DNA of 64,000 nt, taken from Polynucleobacter sp. Tro8-14-1 (GTDB taxonomy: Bacteria > Pseudomonadota > Gammaproteobacteria > Burkholderiales > Burkholderiaceae). The notes beneath the pieces were generated by a model. That model did no database searches and was not told where the DNA came from. It saw nothing but the letters and a program-made list of their open reading frames with translations. Location of the stretch: NCBI RefSeq assembly GCF_018881655.1, contig NZ_JACVPX010000002.1, positions 62,001 through 126,000 of the forward strand, read 5' to 3'. Below are positions 35,052-48,677 of this stretch, in pieces; the stretch's first letter is position 1; every line of letters begins with the position of its first letter. A program made the position numbers and the translations under genes.

Positions 35052-35177
35052 TATTACTTTCGTAACGATTAAGAATTCATCCCTATAAAAGCAAACTCAT
35101 TCACCAACGGTCTTTGATGTTCGACTCTCACTCAAAGAGTGGGCGTCGACCCAAAGTTCTTTTTTGCTACAGGCTAA

Positions 35178-35879
35178 TTAAGCTGCTGCCTGTAACGATG
35201 CTTGGTCTACGCGTACGCCTGCACCCATGGTGCTGCTTACGGCAACCTTCTTTAAATAAATACCCTTAGATGCAGGTGGCTTCGCTTTATTCAAAGCCTC
35301 GAGCAATGCGAGCAAGTTGGATTTCAATGCAGTTGGCTCGAATGAACGACGGCCAATGCTTGCGTGCACGATACCGGCTTTGTCCACGCGGAACTGAACT
35401 TGACCCGCTTTTGCATTTTTAACTGCAGTAGCAACGTCAGGAGTCACTGTTCCAACTTTTGGATTCGGCATCAAACCACGTGGGCCCAATACTTGACCTA
35501 AAGTACCAACAATTTTCATTGTGTCTGGGGATGCGATCAAAATATCGAAATCAATTTTGCCGCCTTTAATTTGTTCAGCAAGCTCTTCCATGCCAACGAT
35601 TTCTGCACCAGCGGCTTTAGCTTGTTCAGCCTTCTCACCTTGAGCAAAAACAGCTACACGAACATGCTTACCTGTACCAGCCGGGAGCACTACTGCGCCA
35701 CGCACAACTTGGTCAGATTTCTTAGCATCAATACCTAACTGAACTGCAACGTCGATAGACTCATCAAACTTAGCAGTTGCACACTCTTTAACGAGGTTCA
35801 ATGCGTCATCTAATGAATAGAATTTGTTGCGATCAACTTTAGATTGAATTGCTTTAACGCGTTTAGATAATTTAGTCAT
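35178..35879 (-). CDS. rplA: 50S ribosomal protein L1
   Basis: 233 residues with the L1 core ([30 protein letters not shown]) and the signature [16 protein letters not shown]. It forms the mobile stalk at the E site and represses rplKA translation in E. coli. It lies 2 nt after rplK. Confidence 0.98.
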   Translation of the reverse strand: MTKLSKRVKAIQSKVDRNKFYSLDDALNLVKECATAKFDESIDVAVQLGIDAKKSDQVVRGAVVLPAGTGKHVRVAVFAQGEKAEQAKAAGAEIVGMEELAEQIKGGKIDFDILIASPDTMKIVGTLGQVLGPRGLMPNPKVGTVTPDVATAVKNAKAGQVQFRVDKAGIVHASIGRRSFEPTALKSNLLALLEALNKAKPPASKGIYLKKVAVSSTMGAGVRVDQASLQAAA

Positions 35880-35881
35880 GA

Positions 35882-36313
35882 TTAGAGACCTTCCACAGTG
35901 ATGCCCATGGAACGGGCGCTACCAGCGATTGTTCTAACAGCTGCGTCCATATCGGCTGCTGTCAAATCTGGCATTTTTGCTTTAGCGATTTCTTCCGCTT
36001 GAGCACGAGTAATTGAACCCACTTTATCGGTATGAGGACGTGGTGATCCTTTTTCAATCTTCGCAGCCTTCTTAATCATGATGGTTGCTGGAGGAGTCTT
36101 CATGATGAATGTGAAGCTCTTATCAGCAAACGCTGTAATCACGACTGGAATTGGAAGGCCTGGTTCCATGCTCTGAGTTTGAGCATTGAACGCCTTACAG
36201 AATTCCATAATGTTAAGGCCGCGTTGACCCAATGCTGGACCTACGGGTGGTGATGGATTTGCTTTACCTGCAGGGATCTGCAGCTTAATAAAGCCAATAA
36301 TCTTCTTTGCCAT
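35882..36313 (-). CDS. rplK: 50S ribosomal protein L11
   Basis: 143 residues: the N-terminal domain ([38 protein letters not shown]) contacts factors, and the C-terminal domain binds the GTPase-associated 23S region. It is needed for RelA activation in E. coli. It lies 147 nt downstream of nusG. Confidence 0.98.
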   Translation of the reverse strand: MAKKIIGFIKLQIPAGKANPSPPVGPALGQRGLNIMEFCKAFNAQTQSMEPGLPIPVVITAFADKSFTFIMKTPPATIMIKKAAKIEKGSPRPHTDKVGSITRAQAEEIAKAKMPDLTAADMDAAVRTIAGSARSMGITVEGL

Positions 36314-36460
36314 GTGTGCTCCTTAAAGCGCGCCTAACCTCATTAGGAAAGACCGCTGTTGAGTAAACGCTTCGCTAGTTTTTGGCTTTCTAGCTCCGCT
36401 CCTCGGTTATTGCTAACCACTTAACTACTAACTACTAAAACCAGGACTAAGTCCTTGTTT

Positions 36461-37033
36461 TTACATCTTTTCTACCTGGCCGAACTCCAGCTCAACTGGG
36501 GTACCGCGGCCAAAAATTGTAACAGAAACGCGCAATCTTGACTTCTCATAATTGACTTCTTCGATATTTCCGTTGAAATCAACAAATGGGCCTTCTTTAA
36601 CTCGCACGATCTCGCCAACCTCAAATAGGGTCTTAGGCTTAGGTTTATCCACCCCAGCCTGCATTTGATCCATGATTTTGGCTACTTCAGCCGTAGAAAT
36701 TGGGCTTGGACGATTACGAACGCCGCCTACGAAACCGGTTACTTTTGGTGTGTTCTTCACCAAATGCCAGCTCTCATCGGTCATTTCCATCTCAATCAGG
36801 ACATATCCTGGGAAGAAACGACGCTCGGAAACTGACTTGGTGCCGGACTTGATCTCTACAACCTCTTCGGAAGGGACCAAAATACGGCCAAATTTCTCAG
36901 GCATTCCAGAGCGAGCAATACGCTCTTCAAGGCCTCTTTTCACGCTCTTTTCCATTCCGGAATAAGCATGAATGACGTACCAGCGCATATTGCCGATAGC
37001 TTGTGGATTAGTAGCTACTTCAGAATCAATCAT
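36461..37033 (-). CDS. nusG: Transcription termination/antitermination protein NusG
   Basis: 190 residues: an NGN domain ([35 protein letters not shown]) that binds RNA polymerase, and a C-terminal KOW domain ([23 protein letters not shown]) that binds Rho or S10/NusE. The annotated start adds a 15-residue lead before MRWY. It lies in the secE-nusG-rplK order, 7 nt after secE. Confidence 0.98.
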   Translation of the reverse strand: MIDSEVATNPQAIGNMRWYVIHAYSGMEKSVKRGLEERIARSGMPEKFGRILVPSEEVVEIKSGTKSVSERRFFPGYVLIEMEMTDESWHLVKNTPKVTGFVGGVRNRPSPISTAEVAKIMDQMQAGVDKPKPKTLFEVGEIVRVKEGPFVDFNGNIEEVNYEKSRLRVSVTIFGRGTPVELEFGQVEKM

Positions 37034-37040
37034 TTTTTAC

Positions 37041-37418
37041 TCACTTCCAGCCCAAAAAGACTGAAAAAACTAGCCATTCAATCAATTTGTCTGCAGTCCA
37101 CAAAAACAAGGACATGATCAGAACAAAGCCAAATACGACTAGAGTCATTTGGGTAGTCTCTTTACGAGTTGGCCAAACAACCTTTTTTACTTCATACCAA
37201 GAATCTTTTGCGTAGGCGATGAAACGACGCCCATCAGGAGAAATTGCCACAATCAAAACTGCAGCTGCAATGCCGCCAAATAAAACAGCAAGACGAATCA
37301 ACATAGATTGATCAGCGAGCGTGTAGTACAGAACTAACGCTGCAACGACGATTAAAGCAGCGAGTACAGTGACCCAGCTGCTTTTTTCTTCAGTATGACT
37401 TGCTGTTTGATGAGACAT
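37041..37418 (-). CDS. secE: Protein translocase subunit SecE
   Basis: 125 residues with three predicted transmembrane helices as in E. coli SecE. The conserved cytoplasmic amphipathic segment is YAKDSWYEVKKVVWPTRKETTQM, just before the essential third helix. It clamps SecY. It lies between tRNA-Trp and nusG, as usual in betaproteobacteria. Confidence 0.97.
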   Translation of the reverse strand: MSHQTASHTEEKSSWVTVLAALIVVAALVLYYTLADQSMLIRLAVLFGGIAAAVLIVAISPDGRRFIAYAKDSWYEVKKVVWPTRKETTQMTLVVFGFVLIMSLFLWTADKLIEWLVFSVFLGWK

Positions 37419-37438
37419 TTTGCTTTCAGTTCAAATCG

Positions 37439-37514
37439 TGGCAGGGGCGGAGGGCATCGAACCCCCAACCTTTGGTTTTGGAGACCAACGCTCTGCCAAT
37501 TGAGCTACACCCCT
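37439..37514 (-). tRNA. tRNA-Trp (CCA)
   Basis: A full cloverleaf from AGGGGTG with anticodon loop CTCCAAA, T-loop GGTTCGATG and an encoded CCA end (76 nt). It lies between the second tuf and secE. Confidence 0.97.
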
Positions 37515-37541
37515 TTATAAAAACTAATTAAAACTTACTAC

Positions 37542-38732
37542 TTAAGCCAAAATCTTTGCAACCACGCCGGCGCCAACAGTACGGCCACCTTCACGGATCG
37601 CAAAACGTAAACCTTCTTCCATCGCGATTGGCGCGATGAGTTTTACGGTAATCGTGACGTTATCGCCAGGCATGACCATTTCTTTGTCTTTTGGCAACTC
37701 GATTGAACCAGTTACGTCCGTTGTGCGGAAGTAAAACTGTGGACGATAGTTGTTAAAGAACGGTGTATGACGACCACCTTCGTCTTTACCCAAGATGTAC
37801 ACCTCGGCTGTAAAGTGAGTATGTGGGGTGATTGAACCTGGCTTAGCCAATACTTGGCCGCGCTCAACTTCTTCACGTTTTGTACCGCGTAACAAGATAC
37901 CAACGTTATCGCCTGCTTGACCTTGGTCGAGCAATTTACGGAACATTTCAACACCAGTACAAGTGGTCTTGAGTGTTGGCTTGATACCGATGATTTCGAT
38001 CTCTTCGCCTACTTTAACGATACCGCGCTCGATACGACCAGTCACAACAGTACCGCGACCGGAGATAGAGAACACGTCTTCTACTGGCATCAAGAAGGCA
38101 CCATCAACAGCACGCTCTGGAGTTGGGATATAAGTATCTAATGCTTCAGCCAATTTCATGATGGCTTCTTTACCCAATGGGCCTTCGTCGCCTTCAAGGG
38201 CTAACTTAGCAGAACCTTGAATGATTGGTGTGTCATCGCCAGGGAAGTTGTACTTAGATAAAAGCTCACGAACTTCCATTTCAACGAGCTCTAACAATTC
38301 AGCGTCATCAACCATGTCGCATTTGTTCAAGAACACCACGATGTAAGGAACACCCACTTGGCGTGCCAAGAGGATGTGTTCACGTGTTTGTGGCATTGGG
38401 CCGTCAGCAGCAGAACAAACCAAAATAGCGCCGTCCATCTGAGCAGCACCAGTAATCATGTTCTTCACGTAGTCAGCATGTCCTGGGCAATCCACGTGTG
38501 CGTAGTGACGGTTTGCTGTCTCGTACTCAACGTGCGCTGTATTAATCGTAATACCGCGTGCTTTTTCTTCAGGAGCAGCATCGATCTGATCATATGCTTT
38601 AGCTTCGCCACCGAATGCTTTAGAAAGCACGGTTGCAATTGCTGCTGTCAATGTAGTTTTACCGTGGTCAACGTGACCGATGGTGCCTACGTTTACGTGC
38701 GGTTTTGTCCGCTCGAATTTTTCTTTTGCCAT
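37542..38732 (-). CDS. tuf: Elongation factor Tu (copy in the tRNA-tuf-secE segment)
   Basis: 396 residues, identical in the ORF track to the str-segment copy ([25 protein letters not shown]). It follows tRNA-Tyr, -Gly and -Thr and precedes tRNA-Trp, matching the tufB context of other proteobacteria. DNA identity with the other copy starts a few bases outside each end, as expected from ongoing gene conversion. Confidence 0.99.
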   Translation of the reverse strand: MAKEKFERTKPHVNVGTIGHVDHGKTTLTAAIATVLSKAFGGEAKAYDQIDAAPEEKARGITINTAHVEYETANRHYAHVDCPGHADYVKNMITGAAQMDGAILVCSAADGPMPQTREHILLARQVGVPYIVVFLNKCDMVDDAELLELVEMEVRELLSKYNFPGDDTPIIQGSAKLALEGDEGPLGKEAIMKLAEALDTYIPTPERAVDGAFLMPVEDVFSISGRGTVVTGRIERGIVKVGEEIEIIGIKPTLKTTCTGVEMFRKLLDQGQAGDNVGILLRGTKREEVERGQVLAKPGSITPHTHFTAEVYILGKDEGGRHTPFFNNYRPQFYFRTTDVTGSIELPKDKEMVMPGDNVTITVKLIAPIAMEEGLRFAIREGGRTVGAGVVAKILA

Positions 38733-38796
38733 TTTTAATCTGCCTTTAGTTAACTCTTAAACCAAACACGAAATACACAATTAATAAAATCAAACA

Positions 38797-38871
<75 letters not shown>

Positions 38872-38892
38872 GAAATCTAATGCAACAAATTC

Positions 38893-38966
38893 TGGAGCGG
38901 GATAAGAGAATCGAACTCTTGACCGAAGATTGGAAATCTGCTGTTTTACCATTAAACTAATCCCGC
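38893..38966 (-). tRNA. tRNA-Gly (UCC)
   Basis: A 74-nt cloverleaf starting GCGGGAT, anticodon TCC in TTTCCAA, T-loop AGTTCGATT, encoded CCA. Confidence 0.97.
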
Positions 38967-38971
38967 ACATC

Positions 38972-39056
38972 TGGTGGAGGGGGTAGGATTCGAACCTACG
39001 TAGGCATAGCCAACAGATTTACAGTCTGCCTCCTTTAGCCGCTCGGACACCCCTCC
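38972..39056 (-). tRNA. tRNA-Tyr (GUA)
   Basis: An 85-nt tRNA with a long variable arm, starting GGAGGGG, anticodon GTA in CTGTAAA, encoded CCA. It is the first gene of the tRNA-tuf operon, just downstream of a promoter. Confidence 0.97.
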
Positions 39057-39067
39057 GCGAACCCAAT

Positions 39068-39096
39068 ATTCTGACTCCAAATGGAGTTTCTGTCAA
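39068..39096 (-). promoter_or_regulatory. Sigma-70 promoter of the tRNA-Tyr-Gly-Thr-tuf operon
   Basis: On the minus strand TTGACA, a 17-nt spacer, then CAGAAT, about 12 nt upstream of tRNA-Tyr. It lies between the rrn terminator and the first tRNA, so it is well placed. Confidence 0.85.
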
Positions 39097-39120
39097 TATC
39101 TCTAAACGCTTTGCACAAGT

Positions 39121-39151
39121 AAAAACGCCCAGACCTAAGAGGGTCTGGGCG
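39121..39151 (-). terminator. Rho-independent terminator of the rrn operon
   Basis: On the minus strand CGCCCAGACC and GGTCTGGGCG form a perfect 10-bp stem followed by TTTTT, shortly after 5S rRNA. Confidence 0.95.
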
Positions 39152-39160
39152 TCGCATTGG

Positions 39161-39276
39161 TGCCCGGCAGTTACCTACTTTCACACGGGTAATCCGCACT
39201 ATCATCGGCGTAAAGTCGTTTCACTGTCCTGTTCGGGATGGGAAGGAGTGGTTCCAACTTGCTATGGTCACCGGGC
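39161..39276 (-). rRNA. rrf: 5S ribosomal RNA
   Basis: About 116 nt. The minus strand has the conserved GACCATAGCAAGTTGGAACC and CCATCCCGAACAGG segments, with closing stem GCCCGG/CCGGGC. Ends are estimated from that stem. Confidence 0.95.
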
Positions 39277-39376
39277 GTAGAGGGTCGAGTTGCTGATTAA
39301 ATCAACAACTCTATTTGAGTAAGCATGTAATAAGGATGCAGATTAAATCTGGCAAACATCCAACACAATAGTGCTG

Positions 39377-42262
<2,886 letters not shown>

Positions 42263-42450
42263 GAGCACCATTGCTAGTACCTGTTACAGGTTTACTTCTA
42301 CTTCTGACATGTTTGCCGTAATCCAAACTGTAAGTACTTTGTTAAGAACTTGGTAAAACTCGTTTGTATTACTGATTGATGATTCAATCTTTACCCTTAT
42401 TACATTGTCAAATGTCCTCTCAAAGAAACATTTGACACTTTGCTTACTCA

Positions 42451-42465
42451 AATTTTTAAAGAACA
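42451..42465 (-). promoter_or_regulatory. boxA-like antitermination site in the 16S-23S spacer
   Basis: The minus strand reads TGTTCTTTAAAAATT, close to the boxA consensus, between tRNA-Ala and 23S rRNA. NusB/NusE binding is expected from known rrn operons. Confidence 0.7.
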
Positions 42466-42522
42466 GCCATAAATGGCAAAACTAAACGATTAAATATTCG
42501 CTTAGTTTTGACATTTAGATGA

Positions 42523-42598
42523 TGGTGGAGGATGACGGGATCGAACCGACGACCCCCTGCTTGCAAAGCAGGTGCTCTCCCAGCTGAGCTAATCCCCC
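42523..42598 (-). tRNA. tRNA-Ala (UGC)
   Basis: A 76-nt cloverleaf in the rrn spacer starting GGGGGAT, anticodon TGC in TTTGCAA, T-loop GGTTCGATC, encoded CCA. Confidence 0.97.
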
Positions 42599-42628
42599 AA
42601 CGTCCCACTAAGTCTTGTTTCTGGCTGG

Positions 42629-42705
42629 TGGTGGGTCTGGTAGGACTTGAACCTACGACCCCTGCGTTATCAACACAGTGCTCTAACCAGCTGAGCTACA
42701 GACCC
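42629..42705 (-). tRNA. tRNA-Ile (GAU)
   Basis: A 77-nt cloverleaf in the rrn spacer starting GGGTCTG, anticodon GAT in TTGATAA, T-loop GGTTCAAGT, encoded CCA. Confidence 0.97.
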
Positions 42706-42760
42706 GTGGCTTTTATTGTCAACCGATAAGTGTGGGCACTAGGATTCAGCATCTTTTCTC

Positions 42761-44297
<1,537 letters not shown>

Positions 44298-44509
44298 ATT
44301 CCTGTGATCCTTGCGGATCGTCGCACTCATTCAAGAAATTGACTTGGTAATAAAACCAAATCTTTTTACTGTCTATGAGTACTATTTATTTACATCTGTC
44401 CCGAAGGACTGGATGCTTTCACTTAGTACCCACAATTATCGGTTGACTAATTTTTAAAGAGGGCTGACTTGTTTTTCGTATTTCGTAAAACATTCAGCAG
44501 AGAGGTGAG
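44298..44509 (-). other. rrn leader region
   Basis: The leader between promoter and 16S rRNA carries a boxA-like site and sequences that should pair with the spacer to form the 16S processing stem. No protein-coding gene is seen. Confidence 0.7.
44448..44464 (-). promoter_or_regulatory. boxA-like antitermination site in the rrn leader
   Basis: The minus strand reads GCCCTCTTTAAAAATTA, between the rrn promoter and 16S rRNA, matching boxA in place and sequence. Confidence 0.75.
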
Positions 44510-44538
44510 ACTATATCCCACATTTTTAGGGTCGTCAA
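44510..44538 (-). promoter_or_regulatory. rrn promoter
   Basis: On the minus strand TTGACG, a 17-nt spacer, then TATAGT, about 210 nt upstream of 16S rRNA. AT-rich DNA (TTTTTTAATTAAAA) lies just upstream of the -35 box and could act as an UP element for the RpoA C-terminal domain. Confidence 0.9.
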
Positions 44539-44618
44539 CACCTTTCGTACTCTTTTAATTAAAAAAGGCTAAGTTTTTTCTTAGTTTAAAAATATATCCA
44601 ATTAAAACAATGGGTTAT

Positions 44619-44651
44619 ATTTCGAAAAAAATTTCAACTTTTTTTCGAAAT
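44619..44651. repeat. AT-rich perfect inverted repeat upstream of the rrn promoter
   Basis: Two 13-bp arms, ATTTCG followed by seven A and seven T followed by CGAAAT, enclose the 7-nt loop TTTCAAC. It lies between the rrn promoter and the divergent GNAT gene. It may be an UP-element/bent-DNA site or a protein-binding cruciform; the otherwise gene-free AT-rich stretch 44539-44780 contains nothing else recognisable. Confidence 0.7.
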
Positions 44652-44780
44652 TTCTTATTTTTTAAGGTTTAGCCCTAAACAAACCAAAAATTACGCTGTT
44701 TTTTGATGCTGATTTGGCCTATTTGCAACAAACTTAGGGAAAACCCTGTAATTTTTAGCTATCCCTGCTAAAATATTGCT

Positions 44781-45437
44781 ATGCACAATAAATTAGCGAA
44801 TAGTCACTTACCTTCAAGCCCTTATATGGCTGGGCAGGCTGTGCCCGTTCGCGAACTTCACGCTGGATATAGACGGGAAATATTGAATCATTTACTACAA
44901 CTAAATGATGAAGATAGGCGGCTACGGTTTGGTACCCAGACTCCTGATGAGGTGATTCGTCACTATGTAGAAGGTCTTGATTTCAATCGGGATGTCATTT
45001 TTGGTGTTTTCAATTTAGATCTGAAGCTAGTTGGTATGGCCCATCTAGCCTATTTGCCTGAGCATAAGGGTGAGGCGCGAGCTGCTGAATTTGGTGTGTC
45101 TGTGTTACCAGAAGGGCGCTCCCAGGGCCTGGGCACAGCGTTGTTACAACGCTCAGCCGTTCACTCACGCAATACCAGCATTGAAACCCTTTACGTTCAT
45201 TGTCTTGCCAATAACAAAGCCATGATGCATTTGGCTCAAAAGGCAGGGATGACCGTTGAATACGCCTATGGCGATGCTGATGCTTGCCTTAAGTTGCCCC
45301 CAGCAAATCCCGCGACTATTGTGGAAGAGGCTGCCAATGCGCAGTGGGCTGGCATGGACTACGCCCTAAAAGAAAACCTCAAACGCTCTAATCAAGCCTG
45401 GTGGTGGCTCTTAGGAAGACCCGGTCTAGCGCCTTAA
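44781..45437 (+). CDS. GNAT-family N-acetyltransferase
   Basis: 218 residues with the GNAT acetyl-CoA loop in SVLPEGRSQGLGTALLQRS (R-x-x-G-x-G/A pattern) and the following strand ETLYVHCLANNKAMMHLAQKAGM, which matches GNAT motif B. A C-terminal extension with WWWLLGRPGLAP follows. It acts on an unknown substrate in the cytoplasm. It is divergent from the rrn operon and convergent with a small cytochrome c gene. Confidence 0.85.
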   Translation: MHNKLANSHLPSSPYMAGQAVPVRELHAGYRREILNHLLQLNDEDRRLRFGTQTPDEVIRHYVEGLDFNRDVIFGVFNLDLKLVGMAHLAYLPEHKGEARAAEFGVSVLPEGRSQGLGTALLQRSAVHSRNTSIETLYVHCLANNKAMMHLAQKAGMTVEYAYGDADACLKLPPANPATIVEEAANAQWAGMDYALKENLKRSNQAWWWLLGRPGLAP

Positions 45438-45446
45438 CTTCTAGCC

Positions 45447-45806
45447 TTAGTTTTTGTTGGGTGCGCCACGCAATATCCAGCTAGTTAATGTAGATAAATC
45501 CGCATCACTCAATTTTGAGTTGGCCGGCATAGGCACAATGCCCCAAGAACCAGACCCTCCTTTAGCAATTTTATTTTTTAAAAATGCTTGAGCATTGGGG
45601 TCGCTCTTATATTTTTCTGCCACCGCTTGAAAACTAGGGCCAACAATTTTTTTATTGATTGCATGGCAGCCCAAGCAAGCATTTTGTTTTGCAAGTGCGA
45701 ATGCATTCTCGTCTTGAATATTCGCCTGCGCAGTAGGCAAGAAATAAGCGAGCACTGTAAATAAAAAAACTATTTTTACAATCGCTCGCTTTTTAAACAT
45801 CACCAA
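45447..45806 (-). CDS. Small monohaem cytochrome c (c551/c552-like)
   Basis: 119 residues: a signal peptide ending near AQA, one haem site CLGCH, a KKIVGPSFQAVAEKY helix and the axial methionine in IVPMPANSKLSD, ending in a LTSWIL helix. This is the class I c551/c552 pattern of a soluble periplasmic electron carrier. It lies 12 nt downstream of the dolP-like gene, possibly in one transcript with it. Confidence 0.92.
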   Translation of the reverse strand: MVMFKKRAIVKIVFLFTVLAYFLPTAQANIQDENAFALAKQNACLGCHAINKKIVGPSFQAVAEKYKSDPNAQAFLKNKIAKGGSGSWGIVPMPANSKLSDADLSTLTSWILRGAPNKN

Positions 45807-45818
45807 CCTACGAAAAAA

Positions 45819-46469
45819 TTATTGAAATTTTGGAGGGCTACTAGGTTGAGTTTGATCTGCTTTGCCTTGCTTTTCTAGACGCACTTTTTCTTCTTCAGAA
45901 ATGATGTCAAAGTAAACGTAAACATCTTTTACGCCATTTGCATTACTCGCAACTTTCTTAGCAAGGTCAGCCTCACTTTGAGTCAAGATGCCCATAAGAT
46001 AAACGCTGCTACTTTCTGCAACTATAACCATAGAGTTTGACGGCAACTGATCTGTAAAGACCATTTGTGTTTTGATCTTAGATTCAAGATAAGAATCGTT
46101 TGCACGTGATGTGTAGCTACTGTTGGGTCCAATAACCAATTCATTAAACACGGCTCGCGCATTTTTCATCGCCTTGACATAAGCGCCTGCCTCACCCTTA
46201 ATATCAGCATCCTTCACTTCGCCAGTGAGCAATACTTTTTGATTAAATGAAGTCACGTTAATGTGTGCGTTATCGCCAAAGCGTTTTGCTAACGCATTTT
46301 CTGCCTCTAACTCAATTCCTTTATCGATTGCTTGTACGGCTGGTGTGCGACGGTCTGCGAGCACTGTTGCTCCAGCAGCAACACCGCCAACAGCCAATAC
46401 CCCACACGCAGTTAACTGCGTGACTATGAGTAAAACAATAAGTAATTTAAACGTGGAAAAAATTTTCAT
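45819..46469 (-). CDS. dolP: DolP/YraP-like outer-membrane lipoprotein with two BON domains
   Basis: 216 residues: lipobox LTAC, a GGVAAGATVLADRRT segment typical of DolP, then two BON domains (about residues 50-115 with VLLTGEVKDADIKGEA, and 125-195 with VYLMGILTQSEADLAKKVASNANGVKDV). DolP supports outer-membrane integrity and BAM function in E. coli. The rsmI and diaA neighbours reproduce the E. coli yraL...diaA-dolP cluster. Confidence 0.9.
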   Translation of the reverse strand: MKIFSTFKLLIVLLIVTQLTACGVLAVGGVAAGATVLADRRTPAVQAIDKGIELEAENALAKRFGDNAHINVTSFNQKVLLTGEVKDADIKGEAGAYVKAMKNARAVFNELVIGPNSSYTSRANDSYLESKIKTQMVFTDQLPSNSMVIVAESSSVYLMGILTQSEADLAKKVASNANGVKDVYVYFDIISEEEKVRLEKQGKADQTQPSSPPKFQ

Positions 46470-46503
46470 GGATATGTTTTCTAATGTGAGCTATCAATAA
46501 TTT

Positions 46504-47106
46504 TTAATCAAGCAAAACATGATCTACGCCATCACATAAAGCATGCAGCAAAACCAAATGCGTTTCTTGAATGCGCGCTGTACGCGTTGATGGTGCGCAC
46601 AAGTGAATATCATCTTTATCTAATAACTGAGCTATCTTGCCGCCACCATTGCCGGTGAATGCAATAATTTTCATACCGAGCTTTTTGGCAGCCTCAATGG
46701 CTTTAATCACGTTCTTCGAATTCCCTGAGGTTGAAATACCCAACAGAATGTCACCTTTTTTCCCAAGACCGCGAACTTGCTTACTAAAAATCTCATCGTA
46801 GCTATAGTCATTTCCAATGGCCGTAAGAATTGAAGTGTCGGTCGTCAAAGCAATTGCAGCCAACTCTTGGCGCTCCCTTTCAAAACGACCAACGAGCTCT
46901 GCTGCAAAGTGCTGCGCATCGGCTGCAGAACCACCATTGCCACAGGCCATGATCTTACCGCCGGCACGCAAACAATCGACCATCGCCAGTACGCCCCTAG
47001 CAACAGATTCGGGGAGCAGTTTTTCAGCCTCTTGTTTCACGGCAATGCTGTCCAGAAAATGCTGGGAGGCACGCAGACGCAAACGTTCGTTGATATCTTT
47101 TTCCAT
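46504..47106 (-). CDS. diaA: SIS-domain protein, DiaA / phosphoheptose isomerase (GmhA) family
   Basis: 200 residues from ATG at 47106 ([20 protein letters not shown]); the ORF-track start at 47124 is a TTG. The SIS fold shows [33 protein letters not shown] and the C-terminal [17 protein letters not shown]. Context with dolP and rsmI favours the DnaA-binding DiaA role; by sequence the isomerase GmhA, which makes heptose for lipopolysaccharide, is close and cannot be excluded. Confidence 0.85.
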   Translation of the reverse strand: MEKDINERLRLRASQHFLDSIAVKQEAEKLLPESVARGVLAMVDCLRAGGKIMACGNGGSAADAQHFAAELVGRFERERQELAAIALTTDTSILTAIGNDYSYDEIFSKQVRGLGKKGDILLGISTSGNSKNVIKAIEAAKKLGMKIIAFTGNGGGKIAQLLDKDDIHLCAPSTRTARIQETHLVLLHALCDGVDHVLLD

Positions 47107-47210
47107 AACAATATTATGCGCCAAAGATGTCCTAATTTCAGTAGCAATCAGCTTATCCCAAAAGCAACGTATCCTCTTACTAATTGTTTAACTTTTTGCA
47201 GGCAGCCCCC

Positions 47211-48104
47211 ATGGAACTTAGCTCTTTCGATTTCTTAAAGCAGCAGGATTTACCTGTAGGAGCTCTGTATATGGTTGCGACACCTATCGGCAATTTGGGC
47301 GACATTACTTTACGCGCCCTGCATGTTCTCAATTCAGTCGATGGGATTGCTTGTGAAGACACCAGACATAGTGCGGCATTACTCCAACAATTTGGCATTC
47401 ATAAAAAATGTTTAGCGTTGCACGAACACAATGAAATTGGCGGCGCTCAAACAGTCATACAACACCTTTTGAACAATGAGCGCTGGGCTTATATTTCAGA
47501 TGCCGGAACCCCGGGAGTCTCGGACCCAGGGGCAAAGCTGGTAAATGAGGTTCAAAAAGCAGGGCTAAGAGTAATTCCCATTCCGGGCGCAAGCGCTGTA
47601 TCAAGCGCCATCTCAGCAGCCGGCTCAGTGATGCATCACTCGGAAGGACGCTTTCAGTTTTTAGGTTTTTGGCCCAATAAAACTAAAGAGCGTGATGCTC
47701 TGCTGCACGATATCTCCAGCAGCAAAAAGGCAAGCATCTTTTTCGAGTCTCCGCACCACATTAAAGAAACACTTGCATTGCTTGCAAAAAATTTAGAGGC
47801 TGATCGTCAGCTTTTAGTCTGCCGTGAGTTAACCAAAAAATTTGAGCAACTAGTGCCACTTCAAGCGCAAGACGTTACTCACTGGCTAGAGGTGGCAGAG
47901 AGCCTTAAGGGTGAATTTGTCATCGTGGTTGCAGGGCGATCAGCCAATAGCGATGAGACTCCAGAGCATTCAGCTCTCTTGTTGTGGGCTAATGCGCTGA
48001 GCCCTTATATGGGGAGCAAAGAAATTGCTGCCGTTCTTTCGCAAACTTTAGGACTCACAAAAAAAGAAGCCTATCAAGTTGCCTTAGATGCAAAGAGTGA
48101 ATAA
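47211..48104 (+). CDS. rsmI: 16S rRNA 2'-O-methyltransferase RsmI
   Basis: 297 residues of the tetrapyrrole-methylase-like SAM fold: LYMVATPIGNLGDITLRALHVL, CEDTRHSAALL, YISDAGTPGVSDPGAKLV and the IPGASAVSSAIS loop. RsmI modifies C1402 of 16S rRNA. The ATG at 47211 is preferred to the TTG at 47184 of the ORF track. It is divergent from the diaA-like gene and followed by a terminator. Confidence 0.95.
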   Translation: MELSSFDFLKQQDLPVGALYMVATPIGNLGDITLRALHVLNSVDGIACEDTRHSAALLQQFGIHKKCLALHEHNEIGGAQTVIQHLLNNERWAYISDAGTPGVSDPGAKLVNEVQKAGLRVIPIPGASAVSSAISAAGSVMHHSEGRFQFLGFWPNKTKERDALLHDISSSKKASIFFESPHHIKETLALLAKNLEADRQLLVCRELTKKFEQLVPLQAQDVTHWLEVAESLKGEFVIVVAGRSANSDETPEHSALLLWANALSPYMGSKEIAAVLSQTLGLTKKEAYQVALDAKSE

Positions 48105-48112
48105 ATGAAAAT

Positions 48113-48138
48113 AAAAAAGCTGGCACAAGGCCAGCTTT
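48113..48138. terminator. Bidirectional rho-independent terminator after rsmI
   Basis: AAAAGCTGG and CCAGCTTTT enclose a 7-nt loop, with A/T runs on both sides. It serves rsmI and the convergent small membrane-protein gene. Confidence 0.9.
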
Positions 48139-48156
48139 TAAATATGCGCTAAAGAC

Positions 48157-48384
48157 TTATTTGGCGCTAGTAGCAGGAGCCGCAGGCTCGCTAGCATCTT
48201 TAAAATTGAGTTGCCCCACTGGCTTAATAATTTGATCGGCAGATGCAGATGAATCTGCGCGCTTGCCATTGTTCACAAACACCATTAATAACAAAATGAT
48301 GATGAGTGGCACGAAAAAGCTTGCGAACACCATGATGATGAGTTGTTTTGGGGACTTAATTAGACTTCCGTGCTCGTTGCTCAT
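48157..48384 (-). CDS. Short membrane protein resembling the anchor of a cytochrome c5-type protein
   Basis: 75 residues: MSNEHGSLIKSPKQLI, one transmembrane helix (about residues 15-37), then a short tail with IIKPVGQLNFKDAS and an Ala/Pro end. From memory of the family, this is the N-terminal anchor and linker of betaproteobacterial membrane-bound cytochromes c, but here the CxxCH domain is missing and a terminator follows within 45 nt. It may be a decayed or repurposed anchor. Function unknown. Confidence 0.75.
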   Translation of the reverse strand: MSNEHGSLIKSPKQLIIMVFASFFVPLIIILLLMVFVNNGKRADSSASADQIIKPVGQLNFKDASEPAAPATSAK

Positions 48385-48488
48385 AAGAATTTATCGTTTG
48401 ACGGGTTTCAGGGTTGTTTTGTCGAGATTATAACTAGAGAGAAGGGTTATAGACACTTACAATAGAGGGGTAACCAGTTTTTCCACTA

Positions 48489-48564
48489 GCGCCCGTAGCT
48501 CAGTGGATAGAGTATTGGCCTCCGAAGCCAAGGGTCGCAGGTTCGATTCCTGCCGGGCGCACCA
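48489..48564 (+). tRNA. tRNA-Arg (CCG), likely island attachment site
   Basis: A 76-nt cloverleaf starting GCGCCCG, anticodon CCG in CTCCGAA, T-loop GGTTCGATT, encoded CCA. A recombinase-encoding island starts immediately after its 3' end, so its 3' half is the likely attB/attL core. No second copy of the 3' end was seen inside the window. Confidence 0.97.
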
Positions 48565-48677
48565 GTCTTTCGGGCACATAGTTCTTAAAAAACTGCATTG
48601 AAAGCTATTTTTTGCGGCTTTTAATGCTTTTGCTCTCTCTTCATTTACAAATCAGGCCAATACTCAAATGGTCTTTT

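Noticed and set aside
36426-36460. AGGACT/AGTCCT palindrome and TAACTAC repeats after nusG as a terminator
   Set aside because: The stem is only about 6 bp with almost no loop, and the adjacent genes are known to be cotranscribed in relatives.
20720-38738. The 1.2-kb exact repeat as a transposable element
   Set aside because: Both copies are complete tuf genes in their standard ancestral positions; there are no terminal inverted repeats or target duplications.
48489-48564. A second copy of the tRNA-Arg 3' end as attR within the window
   Set aside because: I scanned for the T-loop/acceptor sequence ending in GGGCGCACCA and did not see it again; the right end is probably outside.
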